From: Stictocephala bisonia
Taxonomy: Eukaryota > Arthropoda > Insecta > Hemiptera > Membracidae
DNA length: 64,000 nt
NCBI GenBank assembly: GCA_035578905.1
Contig: JAQJVL010000664.1
Location: forward strand, 310,001-374,000
Direction: 5' to 3'
Shown: in pieces, positions 11,230 to 21,810 of the stretch
How positions within the stretch are numbered: position 1 is the first letter of the stretch
Layout of the letters: every line of letters begins with the position of its first letter
Translations under genes and position numbers: made by a program
Notes under the pieces: generated by a model
Seen by the model: the letters and a program-made list of their open reading frames with translations, nothing else
Database searches by the model: none
Told to the model about the DNA's origin: nothing

Positions 11230-11580
11230 CAGTTTTAACAGCCCAACCATCAACACACATATGTACGGACGATATATATTGCTCCCATTCACCTACAGTT
11301 GTAGGGATGATATGACAACCCTACCATCCACCCCCAGCCATACGGAAACTTTGTACAGACATTTCAGCCACCCATAGTCATACGGACAATTGGAATAGCC
11401 CACCAATCCACCTACAGAAGTACGGATAATATACATCCCTCCCACCCACCCACAGTCGTTGAGGACGATTTGAAAAAGCCCTACCCCAAAACCACCCACA
11501 GCTGGACGTAAAAATTTGTAGGACCCTTCCATCCACCCCTCTATAATTACTGACAATCTTGAGTTTACCCCGTCTCATCA
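11230..11580. repeat. C-rich strand of the GTGGGTGG minisatellite
   Basis: Tandem ~45-bp units such as CCACCCACAGTCGTTGAGGA and CCACCTACAGAAGTACGGAT. On the minus strand they resemble the TACGTGTATGGGTGGG family at 5,872-6,115. The overlapping 87- and 66-codon minus-strand open frames are low-complexity translations of the array. Confidence 0.75.
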
Positions 11581-11626
11581 GTTACGTGTATGTCGAAATT
11601 GAGGGTCCCATGGTCAGATTAGGGGT

Positions 11627-11656
11627 CGTTTATTTATTTATTTATTTATTTATTGA
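11627..11656. repeat. (TTTA)n microsatellite, possible LINE tail
   Basis: Seven or so TTTA units followed by GAACCAACGGCAATGCC. A comparable arrangement occurs near 50,610. A reverse-oriented LINE 3' end with a TAAA-type tail would look like this, but no coding sequence on the minus strand confirms it. Confidence 0.45.
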
Positions 11657-11709
11657 ACCAACGGCAATGCCTTTTTAAACAAAGATTAACAAACATGCAG
11701 AAATAACTG

Positions 11710-11979
11710 TTGTACACTAAAAATATTATGAATAAACAATATGATTTTGAAGCCGATAAAAACAAGGTGATTGAGGGTTTTTCCTCTGACAGGATTGTAG
11801 CACAAAATCCCCTTCTAAGAGATCTTAAACTTTCCCGTGATCGTACTCCACTCGAGCTGAAAACTCTGGACAAGCTGAGAAAGGAGCTCGAAACTAGGAT
11901 TTCAGCTGGTGAGCGCAATCTTTCAATAAAGTATCGTAATGGCACTCCTAAAATTGTTACCCTAAACCAAAAAAACTAA
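11710..11979 (+). CDS. LINE ORF1 C-terminal tail
   Basis: An 89-codon frame ending in TLDKLRKELETRISAGERNL and IKYRNGTPKIV. A charged helix followed by an R-x-x-GE-NL-IKYxNGxPxIV tail is typical of the end of ORF1 proteins in Jockey/CR1-type LINEs, which bind RNA. The rest of ORF1 is missing, so the apparent ATG is just the first methionine of a truncated frame. ORF2 follows within about 30 bases, as usual for these elements. Confidence 0.55.
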   Translation: MYTKNIMNKQYDFEADKNKVIEGFSSDRIVAQNPLLRDLKLSRDRTPLELKTLDKLRKELETRISAGERNLSIKYRNGTPKIVTLNQKN

Positions 11980-11989
11980 TATGTCTTAA

Positions 11990-12660
11990 CGGCAATGCTA
12001 GAATTAGTTTTTACTACCAAAATATTAATGGCATTAGATCTCAAGTTACCAAACTTTACTCAGAAACTTCAACTCTTCGCCCTATGATCTTGTCATCCTC
12101 ACGGAAACTAAGTTGGATGCCTCTGTTTGCGATGGAGAGTTTGGTGGGGGTCCTCACAAGATATTTAGATGCGACAGGTCTTCGGATACTAGTGATAAGG
12201 TTGGTGGTGGGGTGTATTGTGGCCGTTCCCGCTTTTTCAGATGTTAAAGTTCACAATTATCCTGCTTTGAGATTTGAAGCACTGTTTCTTGAAGTCGGGC
12301 TGGAACTTCAAAAGAATCTTTTATTATGTGTCACCTACATTCCTCCCGGATCATCCTTATCTAAATTCCAGTCATTCTGTGATGCATTCGACGACTTTAT
12401 CTTGGCAACTTCTCAATATGATTTCATCATAGTTCTAGGGGATTTTAATCTAAGAAATTCTGTCTCACCTGAAGCGTCTGAAAATCTCCTGTACGATGTT
12501 TTGTGCAGTCATGATCTTGAGCAATATAATGACATATTGAATGATAAAGGAAACAAACTGGATTTGATTTTTGCGAATACCAATATTCGCTGTTGGTAGC
12601 TCAGGATTTGCTCGCTTGTGAGGATTTGCATCATCCAGCCATCGAATTTGACCTTGCTAT
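11990..12660 (+). pseudogene. LINE ORF2 endonuclease domain (EEP family)
   Basis: YYQNINGIRSQVTKLYSE (about 12,016-12,070), then in another frame DLVILTETKLDAS and GGGPHKIFRCDRSS, then VGGGVY, and in a third frame LLLCVTYIPPGSS and FIIVLGDFNLR, followed by NKLDLIFAN and LHHPAIEFDL. These are the N, E, Y and GDFN catalytic landmarks and the final H-P of apurinic-type endonucleases that nick target DNA for target-primed reverse transcription. Frameshifts near 12,065, 12,230 and 12,593 split the domain over three frames. The longest single frame (171 codons, 12,084-12,599) starts at an internal methionine. Confidence 0.75.
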
Positions 12661-13370
12661 GGAATCCGAACTTTCCATTAATGGGAAGTCATCGTATGCC
12701 CCCAACTACTTCAAATGCGACTTACAACAGATAAGATCGGATTTATCCAAATTACATATTGATGTTGCCTCACTTCACTCGAGTGTAGAAACCACTTTTA
12801 ATAGTTACCTCACTTCTTTGAGCAATATTATCAAGTCGCACACACCTCTGAAGAGGGTTAACAAATCTTCCTTTCCAACGTGGTTTGATAAGCAGTTAAG
12901 GGAGCAGGTGATTATGAAGATGGTACTTCACAAGAATTACAAGAAATCTGGCCTAGAAAGTGATTATCTCAAATTTTCCCAAGCCCGGAACACATGCAGG
13001 ATAAGGTCCTTTCAATGCTATCAGTCGTATATTTCTCACATTGATGACATCTTACCCAGGAACCCGAAGATTTTTTGGTCCCATGTTAAGAATATTAGGC
13101 GCACAGCAAATTGTTCTTCCTCTGTTAGACTTGGGCCTGATGAGGCTAACCATCCTGATGAGATGGCCAATCTGTTTGCCAAGCATTTCTCTAATGTTTT
13201 CAATGACTGTAGTGCTTGCATTCCAGACTTTCCCGATAAGGAAAATAACCTACACAATCTCCAAAATTACGACGTCACCCTCTGAAGTTAAAAGACTTAT
13301 TGATTCTCTGGATGTGTCCAAGGGCTGTGGTCCTGATTGTATTCCCCTCTTTGTGTTGCGTTCTGTGGTT
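12593..13370 (+). pseudogene. LINE ORF2 linker and start of reverse transcriptase
   Basis: A 230-codon open frame carries the end of the endonuclease and the linker (PTWFDKQLREQV, LHKNYKKSG, FSQARNTCRIRS, NPKIFWSHVKN), typical of Jockey/CR1 ORF2. After a frameshift near 13,270 another frame reads VKRLIDSLDVSKGCGPDCIP, the conserved entry motif of the reverse transcriptase (SxGPDxIPxxxL). Only one frameshift interrupts this 780-base stretch, in contrast to what follows. Confidence 0.75.
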
Positions 13371-15170
13371 TGATTTATTGAGTGCGGCCGGGCCTTTGTT
13401 TTTTTAAAATTTAGTAGTCTCCTTGCGGGTCTTTCGCCCGGGGTTTTAAAAAACAAGTAGTTACACCCATCTTCATGGCGGGTTTGATAGAAGGCTTTCG
13501 AAATTTCTTTGGCCTTTAACGATTCAGTCACCCATTGTCAAAAATTTTAAAGGGCCATTGTTTAGATAGGTTTGAAACCTGTTTTAGAAAACAATAAATT
13601 GGGGTTGGCAAAAGGCTTCACCCCGGCCGTTTCCCTTTTTCCAACTCTGGTGTTTAGAAATTTTATTTAAAATTTTGGGTTTCTCTGGGCCTGTTGGGTT
13701 GACCCCAAATTTTACCTAGATTTTAGTAAGGTTTTCCCGACAAGGGGGGCCCACAATTTGTTAAATTCAAAAAACGGGGAAAGGATTTGGGTTGCGACCC
13801 TTTTTTTACCTTGGTTTAAATTTGCTATTTGAGTGTTGGGATTTTTCAGTAGTGAAATATAGCCTCGGTATGTCTGACCCCTTTCAGTGAAATCCGGGTT
13901 CCTCGGGGTTTCCCGTTTGGGGACCTTATTTTTTTAATGTCTCATAAAATGATATTCCCCGAAAAGTATTGTAAGTTTCTATTTTGGGCTGATGTATTTA
14001 AGCTGTTTTTTTAACCCCCGATCAAGACTAGAGAAGGACTGGGGTTTTGTGCAGAGGCCCCTTAATCATGTTATTCATTGGTGTGGTGAGACCAGATGTT
14101 TTAATGTGGGGGAAAAATTTGAAAAAGTAATTATTTAATTTGAAGGGGAAAAAACATTGTTGTCAAAAAACTACACTGCGATAGAGAAACCCTGGAACGT
14201 TTTTAGGGACATAAGAAAACCTTTGGGTTTCCCATCTAATCCCCCTTTATCTTGTGGAAACTTTTTGATGAATCTGCACAAAAGCTAGACGATTTCACGG
14301 TCTTATTGCCGAGTGGCGAAGATGGTCTTTCAGGCATTCCTGGGTCTTTTGTTTTAAGGGTTCCTTTGTATTTCCCAAGCCCTTAGAATCCCGGGGCGTA
14401 TTTAGGGTGGACCTTCCCTAGACATTCACATCCCCAACTTTCGGGGGAATTCAGCGTCGCTTCATTAGAATGATAGGTTCTCGCTGGGTATCTTTTGGGG
14501 GATGTCCCGGGTTGATCAAACTGGGCTTTTTGAATTTCAACCTGGGGCCTTTGGAGCATCGGAGCTGTTGCAGAATGCGTGTTCCTTTCAAGTTGATTCG
14601 GGGAAAATTTTTGACGGGCCCAAAACTTCTGCAGCTAGCGAGTTTTTTGTTCCGGGAAAACCAAATAGATTTTTTGACCCGTTCATAAAAAAGAGCCAAG
14701 CAAAAAATTATCGGGAAAAAAACGCCCACTCCCTCCCCAAAATTTGGAGCTTGGGAAAATTTGCTACCCTTGGTCAGGTTGATTTCCCATTTTGACAGCA
14801 TCCGCTTTTAAAGAAGAGGCAAAAAAATGATGGATTATCTTGTCTGAAAACCCTTTTTCATTTCGCCCCCTTCCTAACTTTCCCTTCCCTTCTACTGACC
14901 AAATAAATACTAACCCCCCCCCCCCCCCCCCCCTCCCCCCCAACCTTTTACACAAAATATCCCACACACACAACCCAACCCTACACACTTCATCCGTTTT
15001 CATTAAACTTCCCAACACTTTTCTTTTAAAAAACTGGTTATTTTGTTATTTGCTTAAGTTTTGGTTTATTGTTATCATTTGTTTAGTCTAGTTAGCTTTA
15101 GCTTTTCTTTGTTAAAATTTTGAAAATTTTTATTATTTTTAATTTATTTAGTTCGTGTTAAATTTTTTAT
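13371..15170 (+). pseudogene. LINE reverse transcriptase and 3' region, error-ridden
   Basis: Fragments in all three frames keep the right order: a palm motif A scrap (LDFSK, about 13,717-13,735), a GxLGxLFF-like scrap (about 13,905-13,935), a degraded xADD neighbourhood followed by KLF-like codons (about 13,975-14,000), then a C-terminal region with LGMSRVDQTG-like and ASELLQNAC-like text to about 14,800. Homopolymer inflation breaks the frame every 10-30 codons. The 84-116-codon open frames in this interval on either strand are accidents of these shifts. A C run at 14,911-14,940 follows. Confidence 0.6.
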
Positions 15171-15174
15171 TTTT

Positions 15175-15400
15175 TTCCATTTTTAGTTTTTTATTTTTTT
15201 TTTTTTTTTTGGTATTTTTTTAAGATTTTTTAATTCAAAATTTATTTTTAGTTTTACAACATTTATTTCTGCATGTTTTTTTATCTTTTTTTTAAAAGGC
15301 ATACCCTTTGGGGTTTTCAAAAAAAAAATTAAAAAAAAATAAAAATAAAAAAAAAAAAAAAAAAAAGCCCAAAAAGGGGGCCCCAATTGACATCCCCCTC
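15175..15400. repeat. Poly-T / poly-A low-complexity tract
   Basis: Long T runs (15,190-15,300) and A runs (15,318-15,365) in poor-quality sequence. Open frames here encode only F or K runs and are not genes. Confidence 0.7.
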
Positions 15401-15419
15401 AAAAAAAACGTAGACAGTG

Positions 15420-16060
15420 TATGGTTTCAAAAGGCCAAAAATGCAAAGGTCCGAATGTGGGGGGGGTTTTGGGCCCCGCCCAAATTGGACGTAGGTTTTT
15501 GGTTTAGTGGGGGCCTATCCATTTTTTTAATATGACTGGGGGTGGATGAGGTTGGGCACCCCAAATTGTCCTTTTTATGTTTTTGGGGTTTTTGGGGGGA
15601 TGGCTGTAAAATTATACGTACGACTGAGGGGGGATGCGGGGGGGCGCCCAAAAAGTCCTTTTGAATGTGGGGGGGCCCAGGATGGTTGTTCAAATTGTTT
15701 TGTGCGTTTGGGGGGGTGTTTTTAGCACTTTAAAAACTTTTGTGAGGAACCAGATTGGCCAGTATTATGGGGGGTGGATGGGGGGGAAAAAATTTTACGT
15801 CCAGTTGGGGGTTTGGTTTGTGGGGCTGTTCAAAACCGTCCCAAGATGTGGGTGGGTGGGGGGGATGTATATTATCCTTTAACTTCTGTAGGTGGTTTGG
15901 GGGGTTTGGGGGTTTTTTCCCAATTTTTTGTTTTTTAGGGAAACTATGGGTTGGTGAAATGTCTGTAAAAAAGTTTCCCGTTGGGGGGGGGGGGTGGGAT
16001 GGTTGGGTTGTCATTTTCCCCCTAAAAAACTGTAGGTGAAGGGGAGCAATATATTTCGTC
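15420..16060. repeat. G-rich minisatellite at the inner edge of the right arm
   Basis: Units with GGGGGTGGATG, ATGTATATTATCC and ACTGTAGGTG. From about 15,745 rightward it mirrors 11,230-11,560. The part from 15,420 to 15,745 has further units with no counterpart in the left arm, so the symmetry ends inside the array. Open frames of 82-94 codons across it are translations of G-rich repeats. Confidence 0.65.
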
Positions 16061-16719
16061 CGTATTTATGTGTGTTGAGGGTTTGGGGTGTTAAAATGAA
16101 AAATTGAGGATCAAAAACTTTATGTTTTTTATTACGAAAAATTTTTAAATAAAAAAAATTTTTATTTATTACAAAAAAATAAAATTTACCTGGGCCCAAT
16201 TTAAAAAACCCTTTTGTAAAAAAAGGGGTTTATCAAATTCGTTTACTACCGAATTTTCTTTAAGTTGTACGGTGACATCCCCCAACGGGGCCCTCAACTT
16301 TGTTTTCAGGGAGGATTTTCCAAAGAAATAATTTTAATGTTGTTGTTTGGGGGTTTTGGAAAAAAAGGGTTTTTAACTGTTTAGTATAAAAGCAGTTAAT
16401 TTCCAAAATTTTTTAAGAAAATCCTCAAAGCCTCCCTTTAAAAAATATGTTAAATTTAAAAGGGAAAAAAATATCTCTCAGGCGTTTAAAAATTTTTGAA
16501 GAGTTGGGAAAATTGATTCATTTTTTAAACTCCTTTTAAAAAAACCCGTATTTTTATTCAATCATCAAAGTATATTCCATTTTGGGTTTTTATTTTTGGG
16601 TTTAAATTTGGTGGTTTTTTATTTTTTTAAAATTTAATAATTGTGTAAAAAAATTTGGGCCTTAAAAGGCATTAGGGTGGAAATCATTTTTATCTTTTTT
16701 GGGGCCCATTCCCCCCAAT

Positions 16720-19700
16720 TTCCCCCTTTCGGGTAAGCATAAAGGGCTACCCAAGAGGATCCCAGATGTCAACCCAAGCTGATTTCTGTCCAAAAAATTG
16801 ATCCCCAAATGCTATAAAATTTGAAACACGGTTGGTAGTTTAATTTGATATCTTTTTTAAACCCAAGTAGTTTTGGGTTTCAAAACCAAATTTATTAATA
16901 AAGGGGGAAAGGGACACATTTTTTCCCGTAAAATGAATCGAAAAAAAAATGAAAGGAAAAAGGTTTTTATTTTATAAAGACGGGGTTTTTGTAACTAGAC
17001 AGTCCTCTCAAATACAAAAACCCTTACTTTAAAAAAGCACTGTCCTGGTTCCTTAAAGGGGTTTGCCTGGCTTCATGGTGGTCCGTGATGAAATCAGAGA
17101 AACCCTAAAATTTTTTGATCAGGAGTCGATCAATTTTAATCACAGTTTCCAATTTAAATCCGGGGAAAAACCTACATGATCACAAGAGCAAACCTCAGTC
17201 GATGAGGGAGTTCTAATCAAAGTTAAACAAAAGGGGGACTACCTACTTTCTTCGTGGGGGCTACAAAATTTTAAATTATTTGATTTTGTTCTAGTCGATT
17301 ACTTTGTACACCCCGATAGAGGGGGTTTGGGCCCTGTGGGGGCCCTTTCCCTTTCAGGGCAACATGCAAACGAGAAATTTAAGGGGGAAGTTGTATGGGA
17401 AGCACGCCCTTCTCTTCCCGTTTTGTGGCTCCCTCGGGAAGGTTCTTTCTATAGAGGCGTTGGATTTGTCCCCCAAATTTCCCACAGCAAAAACAAACAT
17501 GGGGAATCCATTTGTTCCGCGGGCAAACTGGGACGGAATCTTTTTAACGGACCCCCCACAGCCTATCAGAGAACTGGACCCCTCTACGTTGTGTTTGTCT
17601 CGGGAGGTTTTTAAATTTTTTTTCTTGTTTTTTTCCCTTTCTGGGGATGAAGCTTTTAAACCTTTTTAAAGCCACTCCTCTGCTCTTTTTTTTTTGAAAA
17701 GAATTTCTGTTTTGACCAAGTCAAACACTTTTTAAAATTTATAAAAGTAAATTTGTTTTTGGGGTTTTTTGATTTTAAATTTCCATTTAAAAAATGTAAT
17801 CTTTTTACGGTTTTTTAAATCCCTTTTATTGTGGGTTTAAGGGAAATTTGCCCATTTCTTGAAGTGGGGGGGTCTGGGGGGGCCCCTTGGAAAAAACCAA
17901 AATGATTTTAAAAACTTTTGGGGAAAATACTGTAAAAACCAAAAGTTCTAGTAATTTTGCAGCACTGCTGGGCCCAAGGTGACGTAAGCCACTAACTCAC
18001 CTACTTATAGTGGGGTTGCTCCCGTTGATTGTGCGAGCAAAATTTGGCAAAGAAATAGAAGACAAAATTACTTAACGGGTTTAGTGGGAAAAATTTTATA
18101 GGAAAAAACCCTACTTTTTTTAAAAATACAGATTGAGCCCCCAAACACCGTAAAATGGTTTTTGATCTTGGGTTTCTCGGGGGCAAACGGGGGCGGGAAA
18201 AAAAACAGGCGGGAATTTTTTTTGGGGAAATTTGGGGCCCCGTCAAGGTTTTACAAAACTAGGTTACCCCGAAAGCCCCCGAATCACCCCCCAAAATAAA
18301 CCAAAAAAAAGGTGCAAAATTCTCCCCATGTGTGAGGTCTTTTAAAATTTTTTGAAAGTTAAGTGTTCCCCGTAATCTAGCTGGAATAAAAAGGGTTTTG
18401 GAGCCTCCGGGGTGAAAAATACTCAAAACCCCCCTTTTCGGGCCGCACTGGGGAAAAGGGCCTTTCAAAAGGGGCCCTGTTTCCGCAGAAGGGAACGATC
18501 GGTAAAGAAGAGACTTTTCCCTTTCCGTTTTTTCCCGGAAAAGTCCCTTTAGTCTGAAAATATGCCAAAGAAAGTAAAAAGGGTCTCGGATAAAACCGTG
18601 GACAGAAAAAAAGGCCCTGCGCAAAGGTGTCAATCTGGAACCTAACAAAGAACCCCCCCAAAGCGAGAAATTTGGATTTAAAAAATTTGGGTTTTTTCCA
18701 TCACAAAGGGAATTGAGGTCGTTATTTACATGTTTTGGGACCACCCAGAAAATACCCTTTCCCCAAATGCCCGGGAAGGCCATGAACTGCCCTTTCAATT
18801 TTATGCCCATTTTAATTTTTATCTTTTTTTATTTCCCTGTGTGTTTTTTAAATTGGGGGACATTTTCAAAACTGTTTTAAACCCTGTTACATTGCAATAA
18901 ATAGTTGGGGGTTTTGGCTGTCCTTAAATTTTGTGATTTTTTTAATTAAAGTTAGGGTTTAAGGCGGGTTTTGCAAACAAAAAAACTTCAAGAAGAGTTT
19001 TCCAAAACAAAAAAGTCCAAGTCAATTTTGGGTTCATTTTTCTAAAAGCTTAATTTTTTCCTGAAAATAATTTTAAAAAATTACCTTCCACCTACTTTGT
19101 TTAAAAGTTTTAAAAGAAGAAAGAATGTAGAATTTGGGGTTTTAGGTGTTATTTCTTGTTCTGTAGATCGTTTTTTTAAGCCCCTTTTGGGGTTTGGGCC
19201 CAAAAACCCTTTCCTTTTCTTGAAAGCCCGGGACTACAAATTTCCTTTTTTTTTGTTTTAATTAACCATTTGTAAAAAATAAACACTAATAGTGAGTTCA
19301 CGTTTACGAAATTACAAAAAATATATTTTAATGAGGACGAAAAAACGTAAATAAACAAGAAAACTTTCCGATATCACTCATTTTGGGGTGGGCAAATTAG
19401 AGAAAAAAACATAAAACCCTGTTACCCCAACAAACCCGAAAAAACCTTTACAAAAAATAAAAAACGTTTTGAACAAAATGTTTAAAACACACATACAAAT
19501 ACCAATGCACTTTTTGATGGGGGAAATGCAGCTGAGGTACTAAAAAAATTACGAAAATATAAATTTTAAATCCATTTAAAAAACATTTTTTTATTTTCAA
19601 ACAAATTCCCATTAAGATAGATGAAAAGGGTTGATATAAATTTTTGATATGGGAAGACCTGTTGCAAAATTAATCAATTTAAAATTTAAAAAGGGAAATT

Positions 19701-20030
19701 TTTAAAGGGAAATATTCCCCTTAGGGACTTTTTTTGCAATTCCTGTAAATAAAAATAATAATATTAAAGTTATGCGGGAAAATCAATTACTTAAGTATAT
19801 TTAAGATATATTTGAAATTAAGAAATTTTGTGGGTGTTTACTACAGTATTTAAAAGTATTGTGGATACTCCCAGTATTAAAGTATTTTGGTAGGATACTA
19901 CTTTTATTTAAAGTATAGTAGGATACTACTGTATTTTAAGTTAAATTTTTAGGTTTATACATTTATTTTTAGTTTTGTAGGATACTACAAGTATTAAAAG
20001 TATGTAAGATATTAAGTCAAAACTAAAACA
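16720..20030 (-). repeat. Right-arm duplicate of gag / Mutator / minisatellite region
   Basis: Reading from right to left this repeats, with errors, the 27-bp array (19,775-20,030), the Mutator-domain relic (18,715-19,320), the gag capsid (18,100-18,700), the LINE-RT insertion (about 17,600-18,170), the zinc knuckle (17,300-17,560) and the minisatellite (16,720-17,280). The right-hand direct repeat is preserved as GTCTCGGGAGG at 17,597-17,607. The 183-codon minus-strand frame at 18,259-18,810 is a frameshift-fused version of the gag capsid and upstream spacer. Confidence 0.8.
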
Positions 20031-21211
20031 GAAACGTCGATTGAAGATACTTTTGTTTTAATGGAATATTATTTTTCAAGGGGCCCATTAAAAACTTGAA
20101 ATTTTTAAATTTTAAAGCTCATTTAAAAATAAATAATAAAATCGTGAGGTTTTAACTTGAGGGAGTATTTCAAAGATTTATATTCTTTAAAATAAAAATT
20201 ATTCAGACACTTTTTTTTTTAAATTCTTTAGTTTTACAATTACCTTTTTTTTGTATTCTAAAATTTTTTTTTGGGTATTTATAATCTTTATGTCACTATT
20301 TTTTTTACCACGTAATATACTTTTAAAAACTAAAATTGTATATTTTTAAAAAAAAAAATTTTTTGGAAAATTCCATTTTCGAAAAAAAGATATTTTGTGC
20401 AAATTTTTTAAATTATATAATCTTTGAAAACAAACCCAAGGAATATAAAGGTTAGTGGCAAGTGGGGCCTACTTTAGGAATTTTGGATGGGGGAGGGGAG
20501 GGGGCTAAAGCCAGGGCCTAAACCCCGGAAACCCTGGAGCCTTTTCCCATCCCTTTTCCAATTTCGGGAAGGGAAAAAAAAATAACTTTTTTACGAAATA
20601 GTTAAATTTTACTTTGGATTTTACATAAACTATTAACCCCTTTGGGGTTTTATAATATGGGAAAATTTTTATCCCTGTGTTTTTATAAGAAAAAAGGTCC
20701 CAGTTGATTTTTATTGGTACACAAATTTAAAAGTTTCACAAAAAAAAAACCTCTTAGTTTTCCCCAAAAAAACTAACAAAAAGGTTTAAACTAAAAAAGG
20801 TTTTTTTTAAAAAAAATTTTTAAAGCATTTTTAAACTCCCCATACACAAAAATTTACATTAAAAAATTTAAGTTTTTGGGAAGTTATTTATTTATCTTTT
20901 AAATGCAATTTTTCTTTAAATTTGTTATTTTACCGTTACATCTTGGAAGAGACAACGTTTGTGGAGTCTGCCCCCCCTACAAAAAAAAGCCCCAAAAAAC
21001 AAAAATTAAAGAAAGTTTTTAACTAATACCCCAAATTTGGGGGGTATCAAAAATAAGGGGGAAATATTCTACTTTTTTAAACCCAAAAAATTTACCTTCA
21101 GATTTTGGGAAAAAATATGAAAAGGGCTCCACTCCCCAAAAACCCCAAAATTTATGGTAATAATAGTTAAAAATCCTGGAGGAATACACATACATCCAGC
21201 CGGACTGTCTA

Positions 21212-21254
21212 CATTTGTCATTGGGCTATTAATTAATAGCCCAAAGGACAAATG
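21212..21254. repeat. Right-arm copy of the 42-bp palindrome
   Basis: Same sequence as 6,458-6,499 apart from CAAAGG in place of CAATG in the right half, so symmetry is slightly spoiled. Confidence 0.85.
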
Positions 21255-21559
21255 AACAGGGCCGGGGGAGTTATAAAATGATCTTTTAAAAAGGGTTTTT
21301 CTTGAAATTGGGGGTTGAACAGAGCCATTAGCACTGAAGGGTTTTTGGGGTTGAACCAACTCCCCTTCCAACCAAAATTTTGGTGAACCACGCTCCCCCT
21401 TCCTAGACCTAGTCCCCCCCCCGTGTAAAAAATACCCTTTTTAATAGGTGATTCTATTGTAATAAGGGTATCAGAACCCTTTTTTTTAAAATTTTTCCTT
21501 AAAAACCTTGTCGAATTGAGGGGTTTTATAATTTTGGATGGTTAAGGGTTTTAATGTAA

Positions 21560-21810
21560 AAATTGACTCACCCGTCCCCCCTTTCATGTTCAGTGGTTTT
21601 TGGGCTCACCCGTACCCATTACGTTAAAAGGGGTATTTTACCCAAATCGCCACCCCATACACGTACAGTAGTATTGAACCAACCGGCCAACCCCCACACG
21701 TACAGTGGATTAATTGACCACAAAACCGTCCCCCACCCTTTTCACGTTTCAGTGGGATTTGGGCCCCCCTCACCCACCCCTACACGTAATGGTTTTTTGG
21801 GCCCGATTTT
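21560..21810. repeat. Right-arm copy of TACGTG/GGGTGG minisatellite
   Basis: Units such as CACCCCATACACGTACAGTA and CCCCCACACGTACAGTGG, the complement of the array at 5,872-6,115. A 91-codon plus-strand frame here is repeat translation. Confidence 0.75.

Larger units (their letters stand above)
1..11560 (+). repeat. Left arm of giant inverted repeat
   Basis: Successive landmarks reappear in reverse complement and in reverse order between about 15,745 and 27,806. Examples are position ~143 with ~27,670, the 42-bp palindrome at 6,458 with 21,212, the 27-bp array at 7,608-7,860 with 19,775-20,030, ~10,410 with ~17,003, and ~11,290 with ~16,040. Coordinate sums drift only from about 27,820 to 27,330, so the arms are collinear over their whole length. 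This arm reads cleanly, while the other arm has inflated or collapsed homopolymers. Confidence 0.9.
11700..15170 (+). mobile_element. 5'-truncated Jockey/CR1-like non-LTR retrotransposon
   Basis: The element occupies the loop of the giant inverted repeat. In order: the C-terminal tail of ORF1 (11,710-11,979), an APE-type endonuclease (about 12,010-12,650), a linker, and a reverse transcriptase (from about 13,300) ending in an AT-rich 3' region near 15,170. It is truncated at its 5' end inside ORF1. Up to 13,370 only a few frameshifts interrupt ORF2; beyond that the reading is shredded by homopolymer errors. Neither a convincing target-site duplication nor a clear poly(A) tail was found; T and A runs at 15,190-15,370 lie just outside. 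Confidence 0.75.

Noticed and set aside
13036..13531. Minus-strand frames of 73 and 93 codons
   Set aside because: They lie opposite well-supported LINE ORF2 text on the plus strand and show no motif.
14451..15091. Open frames of 72-116 codons on both strands near the LINE 3' end
   Set aside because: They arise from homopolymer frameshifts and a poly-C run; the plus-strand ones are pieces of the LINE C-terminus, not separate genes.
18259..18810. 183-codon minus-strand gene in the right arm
   Set aside because: It is the error-containing duplicate of the gag-like relic at 8,868-9,315, extended by frameshift into spacer.
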